Positions 57,201-64,000 of a stretch of 64,000 nucleotides of DNA are shown here, one piece after another (the first letter of the stretch is position 1; every line of letters starts with the position of its first letter). The notes under the pieces are model-generated. The model ran no database searches. It saw only the letters and a program-made list of their open reading frames with translations, and was not told the origin of the DNA. The position numbers were made by a program, and so were the translations under genes. Source of the DNA: Yamagishiella unicocca (taxonomy: Eukaryota > Chlorophyta > Chlorophyceae > Chlamydomonadales > Volvocaceae); contig BDSL01000025.1 of the NCBI GenBank assembly GCA_003116995.1, positions 930,001 to 994,000 of the forward strand, read 5' to 3'.

Positions 57201-60200
57201 ATAACGAATCTCGCGCATCGGTGCAGGCGTACTACGGTCGTTATTACCCGGATGGTCTTGACGGCACGGAGGTGCAAGAGGTAGTGCTCAAGGAGTTTAT
57301 CTCCTGCGAGGGCAAGGCCAACAGTGCCATAGCCTACAAAGCCCAGGTTTGTGCTGACCGTTTGTGCTGACCTAGCTACCTGCTGCCTGCGTGGGTGGGT
57401 TCTGCATGCATGCATGTATGTATGCATGCATGTATGCATGTACCTGGGAAGACATCGAGCGATCACCTATTACGTTCAATACTACGTAACGCCAACGCAC
57501 GCCGGTAACTAGCTAACTTCGTACTTTCGGCATCGGATGGACACGTGCGTGCGGCGGACGCACGGACGGATGGAGTCTCCCAAAATAAATGTGTAGGGCG
57601 CCTTACTTATTATTCGAGCAGTTGATTTATTACGTACATGTATCGATGCTATGTTAGCTGCTGTGTTGCATATCGTGAGGCAGGGTGCGTGCCCCTCGCT
57701 CTACTTACAAGGGCACCTCGAGAGCAGGGTAGGGGTCGTCTTACGGCGGCACGTACGTGTGCGCAAGCAAGCAATAATGCCGTGTGGCTGGCACGTGTTT
57801 TCGGTCTTCATAGAACGTATGCCTGCCTCACGTACGGTCGTGCCGCCCATATGCATTTATATTGTTTGTATAAGAAAACATCCTGCCGCCGCCGCCGCCG
57901 TCCGTGCCTAGTTCCCGCCGTGTTGGTACATACGTACGTATCGAGCGAGCGAGCTGCGCGCCACGCATTATGGATAGAGTCGCACGCGCCTGCCTGCCTC
58001 ATTGTGAGTGGGTGGAACAACGAACAACCTTTGTGTCCTCCGTCCGTGTATGCGTGCGTGTGTACATGCAGCTGGAGACTCAGACTGTGGCCAGCTTCCT
58101 GGCAAACGACTTCAACAAGCATGCTGCCGAGGCCGCCGGCTCCCTCAGCGTGCCGTTGGTCAGGTACATAATATACGTATGTAGCTGCGCACGTACGTAT
58201 ATATGTATACGCAATTACGTCCGGTAATACGCTCTCATGCATTAGCTATTCGTGCGTAGTATCTGAAAAGGAAAACGCGCACATACAGTCGATCGATCGA
58301 AACGCAAGATAAAGCGATTAGTGGCATGCATTACCTGGATGGAGTACTGCTGCTGAATAATAATCGAGCGTTCCGTCCAGACTCCATCCAGCGGCGGATG
58401 GAAGCTAGCGTCAACAGTCGGTGCGCGGCGGTGACAGCGCGCAGTAAGCAACACGAGCGGCGGTGACATATATGCAGCAGCAGCCGCGCGCAAAGTAAGG
58501 TGTTCGGGTCCCTTTGCACCTTCTTAGCTAGTATGTATGCAATACATAATAATGCTAAACTGCATCGGGATGTTACCATAAATGCTTGCACCCATACAGG
58601 TACGCCCCCTGCGAACTCATCTCCGTGAAGACTACTGTTGCTAACGGCGGCGGCGGCGTCGCCCCCAAGCTAATACGCTTCCTGCTCATGGAGCCCCTTA
58701 TCTTGGGCGACATGCATAAGTTCAACAACAACTACGGAGCAGTGGGGCTGTCTGACCCGCAACCGCACCTGCAGGCATTCAGCCACTGGACGTACGAGGT
58801 CACGGAAAAAATGCTTATGGTGACGGACCTGCAGGTAGGTAGCTCGACAGGTACTTCCGTAAGTAGCTAGGTAGAACTGCATTTAATTGTTACCACGACA
58901 TACAGATAGCAATTTATATAACAGGTTTACCATATGCACGCTATATGTGGTCGCTTATTACGTCCAAAGAAACCGCCACGGCAATCAAACAAACATATAT
59001 AATGACCAGATATATATACGCACGCACAAAATAAATTGCACGCGCACGCACGCACCCTGCCTACCTGATCACATCGACTTATCAGGGCTTCCGCACGCTT
59101 GGTGAGAAGGACGACGAACTGGAGATCGTGCTCGTGGATCCCGCCATCCACTGCACCCAGCCGGACTTCTTCACATCCACCAACCTGGCCTCGTTAGGCG
59201 GCTTCGAGGTGTGTCGCTTTTGTCGGCGGCGGGCGTGCGGTGATGATGACGGACGTGCGCGCGGCGGTTCATTTAGTAGGGAGGCAGGCAGGCACGCAGC
59301 AGCAGGAAAGAGAAGATGTAGCTAGGGGGGTATACGTAGGTGGGACTCCGCCCAAGTAACAGTAAAGGCTGCGAACTTCGTTTGTTGCTGCTGCTAGCTG
59401 CGTGCGTGGTTTGCAACTATCAACCATCTTCCTGGCTCACGATCGAATACATACCGATCAGCCAGCAGAGCCCTACCTACCTTTATTTCCTTTTATTTTT
59501 GCTACGTTGTGCCGTACCCCTATCTACTCGCTCTTCACTCGTTATCACGCACAGGCTTTCCTGCACTCTCACACAAGTGCCACCCTCGGGAAGTTCCAGC
59601 TCCACGGACCGATATGCGAGGCGCTGCTGCCGAGCTGCTGCCGGTTCAGGTGCGTACGTAGCTACGTAGGTCCGTCCGGCGATGGCAGCGCAGTTGGCCA
59701 TTGCATTATTATAACTGTAGCTAGCTGGACATTATTGCTTAACAAGTTGCGTGGGACTGCTGCTGGTGGTGTATACATACATTGCGATGCAGGTCTCAAC
59801 AGCACGCCCTTGCAAGTGATGTTGGTGAGGGCAGCGGCGGCACGGCGAAGCGCGCGCCCTTCACCGGCGGCCTGTGGCGGAATGGTAACAGCAGGCGCAG
59901 GCATACTAATGGTCCGTCGCAGCCGGGGAGCCGTCGCGGCGGCGGCAGGAACGCGAAGCCGCCGCCGCCACAGCAGCCACCAGCAGCGCCGCGACCAGCA
60001 GCAGGCGCCACGCCCACAGCAGCAGGAGGAAGTGCCCAGCAGCATTTCGACATCGAGACCACCTGCTCCATTCGCGTGCGGGTCGAAGCGATGAAGAAGG
60101 CCAGCAAGATACACGAATACTGCAAAAAAGAGCTCAGCAAAATTAGCCTGCCGGTGCCCTCGAACCTGAACACGGCCATCGAGCTCTGCGCCGCAAAGGG

Positions 60201-60276
60201 GCTATTCAAGCCGGCTTTTGCGGCGCTGTGCCACGAGGACCGCAGGGCGGCTAATAGGGCTCGACACGTGTGGTGA
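51250..60276 (+). CDS. von Willebrand A / alpha-kinase domain protein (VwkA-like)
   Basis: Atypical Ser/Thr protein kinase of the MHCK/TRPM7/eEF2K class fused to a vWA domain. Thirteen phase-consistent exons: 51250-51429, 51823-51930, 53103-53285, 54114-54323, 54706-54855, 55385-55510, 55885-56058, 57227-57346, 58072-58163, 58600-58834, 59086-59208, 59555-59649 and 59793-60276. They give 759 residues. Residues 1-60 look coiled-coil (KQFLQKQLEELKAKE). The vWA domain starts LLFLLDITASM (MIDAS-like DxTxS), followed by IRVGVVGYRD, EDVHGGLEQA and HIADAPGHG. The alpha-kinase domain has PFAKGKHRL, the catalytic-Lys motif VVLKEF, ETQTVASFLANDFN, FNNNYGAVG, AFSHWTYE, DLQGFRTLG, DPAIHC and STNLASLGGFE. 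The CxxxC part of the usual zinc site is not seen. A Pro/Gln-rich linker and a helical tail (VEAMKKASKIHEY) follow. Intron 4 begins GCAAGT. In Dictyostelium, VwkA affects myosin II and contractile vacuoles; the role here is unknown. Confidence 0.92.
53540..53610 (+). repeat. Family C repeat in alpha-kinase intron 3
   Basis: GGATACATAAAAGAACCGGT, AATAACTCGACTTACTTGGC, then AAGTGTAGCGGGTGC. It is the fullest family C copy in the window. Confidence 0.65.
54990..55030 (+). repeat. GAAATGGTCCC tandem array in alpha-kinase intron 5
   Basis: Three to four copies of an 11-bp unit. Confidence 0.85.
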
Positions 60277-60371
60277 GCGAACGTGAGATAGATAGATCGT
60301 TGCATCTATTTGGGATCGATGGTGGGATGGCTACCATACGTGCTGAGCGAGCGACGTATGTACGGCGCTGC

Positions 60372-60395
60372 TGTAACAGCTAGCAGCAAATGTAA
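60372..60395 (+). terminator. Two TGTAA poly(A) signal candidates, alpha-kinase gene
   Basis: TGTAA at 60372-60376 and again at 60391-60395, 96-119 bases after the stop codon. Confidence 0.6.
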
Positions 60396-60399
60396 AGTA

Positions 60400-61905
60400 G
60401 CACGCAGCGGGCAATGAGCAGCAATTCCAGCTACCTATCTATCGACGGAGCAGTGCACTGATGCTGTGTGGCGGCGGCGTACTTTAGGTTAGTTGCGACG
60501 GGCGGCTTACATGCAGTGATGGTGGCTGCGTGCTTTGTGTGGTGTGTGTATGGCTTGAGGAAGCTCGCTCGCACCACATGGATAGTGGCCAACAGATAGA
60601 TAGGTCTATCTGTGTAATGTGGCTTGCATGCGCATGGCCATCCGGGCATATGTATGCACGCAGCAGCTCGGACGGCGGATCGCTTGCGTGGCAGAAGCAA
60701 GGCAGGCGTTTGTGCTACGGGGCGCGCGCTAGCTGGCGATTCAGCGGGGGATCCGGGCCAGCAGGCAGGCCCTTGACGCGAACCGGCGAACCCCTGCTGT
60801 CTCCAATCTGCTGCCTCGCTGGAAATAAAGCGAGATGACTGCGTGCGTCAGCGTCGTCACGCACGCGGCGGTTTGATTGCGGGGTGTTAGTTATTATGTA
60901 CTACTTGGTGCTCGAGGGAGGATGCACCATGCAGTAGTACGTAGTGGCGGTTTTGGTATCACGTAGATACGTGCCACCAGCAGGTGGGTGGGTGGGGGCG
61001 CCAGCAGCTGGAATGCGCATGTGAACGAACGAACGTACGAGGTTTAGTTAGATCTATAGGCGCGCGGGCGGTGCGTGTGTGTGTGTGTTGTGTGTTGTAT
61101 GTTGTTACATCATATCTGACCGGGCCTGGCGATGGCCAAGTAAGGGCAGCTCATTCTGCCGCCCTAGGAACGAAAGACCGCCGAAGCACACTCCCATACC
61201 AGGGAGAGCCGATGGGCGAAGTACACGCACGGGACAGTAAGGGTGCCGTACATCCGGCGGAGGCTGAGTACCCCGTGCGAAAACCACCAGCGAGACAAGA
61301 CGCCCAACCGGCGGCCTGCGTGCCCCTGCAGACACGCTGCAAGGGTGTGTGTATGCGTGCACACGCACCCCGCCCGGCAACGAAGTGCCGCCGCCTTGCG
61401 GCGGGAACGTACGGACATACATGCAGTACTACGTACGTACTGCTGTACCTCTGCGCTCTGATTCACATACATCTTTGTTATTGTATACAGTTATCATTCG
61501 GTCTGTGTGTCATGGCTGGACGGTCACGCATGTACGTACATTTTCTCGAAGTGGCTTCCGTCGCAAGACGGTGATTCAGCAGACAACATGTGACACGCAC
61601 GTACAGCAGTAGACTACGTGTGTATGTTGACAACAGGAGACAGAGCAGCATGTATGTGTGGCAATCGATGTGCAGACTGCGTGCGTGGTTCGGTACTTGT
61701 TACATTGATGCTAGCTAGCTCCAGATACATCAAAAGGTAGGAACGTGGCACATCGTCGGACACCGGCTACGTAGACAGCCATCGCACCCAATGACAGTGC
61801 AGGACTCACAAAGCCAAAATGTCGAGCGCGCCCCTGTTCCATCGCCGCCTAGCTAGCAACGCGCCGTAAGAAGGAATGCCGCTGCCATAGCAGTGCACCA
61901 GCACA
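60400..61905. other. Intergenic region right of the alpha-kinase gene
   Basis: The sequence is rich in GTACGTAC, GCTAGC and GTGTGTG tracts. A more GC-rich block at 61130-61345 stays open on both strands and may be a degenerate transposon fragment, but no domain can be read. No gene or tRNA was recognised. Confidence 0.4.
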
Positions 61906-62035
61906 ACGACACCAGCCTTTGTTTCGGTGCATGTCGGTTTTTGTTTCCTCCGTCGTCTTGTTCAGTGTCAGGCGATGCGCCCGATGGTTCTACCTCTTGG
62001 TCTGGAACCCACTGTAACCGTTACAACCAGCCAAG
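61906..62035 (+). mobile_element. LINE 3'-end fragment, plus orientation
   Basis: About 120 bases match the reverse complement of 62688-62800: TCGTCTTGTTCAGTGTCAGG, GCGATGCGCCCGATGGTTCT, ACCTCTTGGTCTGGAACCCA, CTGTAACCGTTACAACC. It is a 5'-truncated copy facing the larger LINE, so the two form an inverted pair. Confidence 0.8.
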
Positions 62036-62314
62036 CAACATTATTGCTTAGTGACTCACTGAGCATTGTGCAGTAGATCAACCTATCATACGGTGTGCTT
62101 CAAGCTACCTGCCAACGACTCTCACCGTCGAAGCCTAGGCATGTCTCCACTGACTGTCGTATACATTGCCTGCCGACCTGGCCCGTGCACTGCTGCCGCC
62201 CTGGCCGGTACCAAACTCGGATCCAAAGCGCGCCCTGATGCTGACACATGCTTTGGGTTTACATGTGCGATACATTTGCAAACATAAAGAGGCCAATTGG
62301 TGCATCGAGCGTGC

Positions 62315-62460
62315 GCTGCAGGGTGGTAGTTGGCAAGTGCTAATGGGCGGTTGGCGGCTGGTAGGTAGCAGTTGGCAGTTGGCAGTTGCTTGGTAATTGC
62401 TGCTTAGCGGGTGGCAGTTGGTAGTTGACGGGTGATAGTTGATGGGTGGTAGTTTGGTAT
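62315..62460. repeat. Degenerate GTTGGCAGTTGGTAG array
   Basis: Imperfect 7-15 bp units between the two inverted LINE ends. Confidence 0.7.
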
Positions 62461-62687
62461 CCTAATGAGTGGCACGGCAATTGGCTGGGCTGCAGGCAGG
62501 AACATAAGTCCCATTATTGCGGCGCCCAGGAACCCGCCGGCCCCCCACACACCCCGGGAGCGACTTACTTTTTTTCGCGCGCGGGCCCCCCCCTGGCACC
62601 CAGGCGCCGCCCTCCCCCCCCCCCCGCGCGTAGGAAGAAGCTTGCAACCGGGGGCAGGTCCGGGGGCCCACAGCTAGTTGTTGTTGT

Positions 62688-64000
62688 AACGGTTACAGTG
62701 GGTTCCAGACCAAGAGGTAGAACCATCGGGCGCATCGCCTGACACTGAACAAGACGGAGGAAACAAATACCGACATGCACCGAAACAAAGGCAAACCACC
62801 AGAACACCAAGTTGACAGGCCGTAGGCATACAGAGCAGCAGCCAGCACCCCAGGGGGAATTTGCACTAGAGGCTCCCCTATCAGGAACTGGCCGCCAACC
62901 AACCTAACAGCCCAGCACCCGACGAACCAGTGAAGCGCCGCAACGATGCAAACATCGGAACCCGCCACCTCTCATCCCATAAGGCACGGACCCCTAGCAG
63001 GGCTCAACACGCTTATATAGCCAGAAAGTATGAAGCACGGGAAACCCCGCTCCCCAAGACAACCCGAGCCGATCAGGAATCCACCAGTACCTCAGCCGGT
63101 CCCCCGCACACAAGGCGATTGGCGACAACCCGCAAGAAAGGATGCCGAGGCCCCACTGCATCCCAGGCTTTCTGGGGAAGCCCCAGCGCAGCAAAGCCCC
63201 TCAAAAGGGCCCAAAACTCCACCACCCCACGGCGAACGGCGCGATCCAGAAGACCACTACCCGGAGTAAGAGGGGGACCACCAGCCCCCGCCCTTTTCAA
63301 GGCCGCGGCCATAAAACGGCGCCCCACCTCCATGGCAGTAATAGCCGCCAGGACTACTGCATCCCAGACGCAGGACTGTACCCCGATAGGTGCTTGCACC
63401 AACCAAACTTGCGCCCGTGTCACCCCTGCACCGAGCTGGGTCTCGAGTTGGGCAGTCACTGCTTGAGCCACCGGGCAGAACCAAAAGTGGTGTAAGCGGG
63501 GGGTACCCGCCCCTGAAGACTCTCCAGCCGGCACACCGCACCCACAAGGGGCTGCTGCTGCCGTCCGCATATGAGAGTTCCCGAGGAGGGGGATCCCATC
63601 CACAGCCAACCGCCACCATCCCTCCTTATAGGCCGGCTCCCACTTCATGCCAGACCAGAGCCGCCGGAACACTTGCTGCAAGGCATTCAGGGCCGCTGGC
63701 AGGACAGGCCCGGTCCCCCCAAGCGCTTCGCGCACAAGTGTCTCATGCGCGGCCCGCCGGGCGTCCGCGAACTCGACCAATTGCACAGCCGTCCCAACCC
63801 GAACAGTCATATCCCGCAGCGCCAGCGGCTGCCCCCCGCCCAACCGCCACCCCAACCGTGCGGTGAGCATGGACCCCACTTCCTCTATCCCAGGTAGAAC
63901 GTGGGGTATACCCTGGGAGGAAACCGGCATCACCAGTGCCGCTGCTTGCTTCCACGGGGTTGGCACCTCAGCTAGCAACGCTTCCAGCGCCCCCGTACAT
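62688..64000 (-). mobile_element. Non-LTR (LINE) retrotransposon, 3' part, truncated by window edge
   Basis: The minus-strand element runs from beyond position 64000 to a 3' end at about 62688. It holds the end of a long ORF, about 380 bases of 3' UTR, and a tail ending CTGTAACCGTTACAACAACA. The same tail occurs at four other sites in the window, as expected of 5'-truncated LINE insertions. The clade cannot be fixed without the reverse transcriptase region. Confidence 0.65.
63073..64000 (-). CDS. LINE ORF2 C-terminus with zf-RVT-like zinc-binding motif (partial)
   Basis: The reading frame is open from the right edge to a stop at 63073, giving about 309 residues. The region KEGWWRLAVDGIPLLGN, then CGCG, then RLHHFWFCPVAQAV has the Cys/Cys...His/Cys layout of the reverse-transcriptase zinc-binding (zf-RVT) module found after the RT domain in plant and algal LINEs. 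The remainder (VWLVQAPIG, VVLAAITAMEVGRRF) resembles the C-terminal region usual in these elements. RT and endonuclease domains would lie beyond 64000. No frameshift is seen in the visible part. The assignment is by motif recognition; another transposon-encoded protein is possible. Confidence 0.6.
   Translation of the reverse strand, partial: CTGALEALLAEVPTPWKQAAALVMPVSSQGIPHVLPGIEEVGSMLTARLGWRLGGGQPLALRDMTVRVGTAVQLVEFADARRAAHETLVREALGGTGPVLPAALNALQQVFRRLWSGMKWEPAYKEGWWRLAVDGIPLLGNSHMRTAAAAPCGCGVPAGESSGAGTPRLHHFWFCPVAQAVTAQLETQLGAGVTRAQVWLVQAPIGVQSCVWDAVVLAAITAMEVGRRFMAAALKRAGAGGPPLTPGSGLLDRAVRRGVVEFWALLRGFAALGLPQKAWDAVGPRHPFLRVVANRLVCGGPAEVLVDS

Noticed and set aside
61130..61345. Possible tRNA- or SINE-like block
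   Set aside because: No matching A- and B-box pair or cloverleaf could be found by eye.
62565..62810. Minus ORF translating to PMVLPLGLEPTVTVTT and similar ORFs at 46 and 49 kb
   Set aside because: These are translations of the LINE 3' UTR/tail repeat, not a protein family.

Overview
The window looks like nuclear DNA of a volvocine (chlorophycean) green alga. It is GC-rich, carries intron-dense genes with short phase-consistent exons, has TGTAA-type poly(A) signals downstream of several stops, and has long Ala/Gly/Gln/Ser low-complexity runs inside otherwise conserved proteins. Its introns are packed with minisatellites and short dispersed repeats. The species cannot be fixed from the sequence alone. 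No prokaryotic, organellar, CRISPR, rRNA or tRNA features were seen.

Layout, left to right: (1) 239-9110, minus: a receptor-like protein kinase with signal peptide, a large ectodomain, one membrane span and the start of a kinase domain that runs off the left edge. (2) 9.1-12.2 kb: repeat-bearing intergenic DNA. (3) 12204-16458, plus: a complete 10-exon phosphoserine phosphatase with a probable organelle transit peptide. (4) 18515-32120, minus: a 19-exon type IIB (PMCA/ACA-like) Ca2+-ATPase with all catalytic motifs, low-complexity insertions and no C-terminal tail. (5) 33203-39568, plus, divergent from the ATPase: a large low-complexity protein with an AT-hook-like motif and a C-terminal RRM split over four exons. 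Its 3' flank holds a 57-bp x 7 minisatellite. (6) 43412-47616, plus: a ZC2HC1-type two-zinc-finger protein. (7) 51250-60276, plus: a 13-exon von Willebrand A / alpha-kinase protein (VwkA-like). (8) 62.69-64.0 kb, minus: the 3' part of a non-LTR (LINE) retrotransposon, with 3'-tail fragments scattered at 46.2, 49.0, 49.1 and 61.9 kb.

The genes do not form an operon or an evident pathway; they are ordinary independent eukaryotic neighbours. A loose common theme is signalling: receptor kinase, Ca2+ pump and alpha-kinase. The most unusual signal is non-coding. A short repeat (core around GAGGAAAACCCGTGGATG) occurs in many introns of five of the six genes, mostly in the sense orientation and often near the 5' splice site. 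This suggests an introner-like or intron-targeting element family. Two further short families share the same introns. Exon coordinates below were derived by hand from reading frame, splice dinucleotides and phase agreement. Gene starts are less certain than exon chains.
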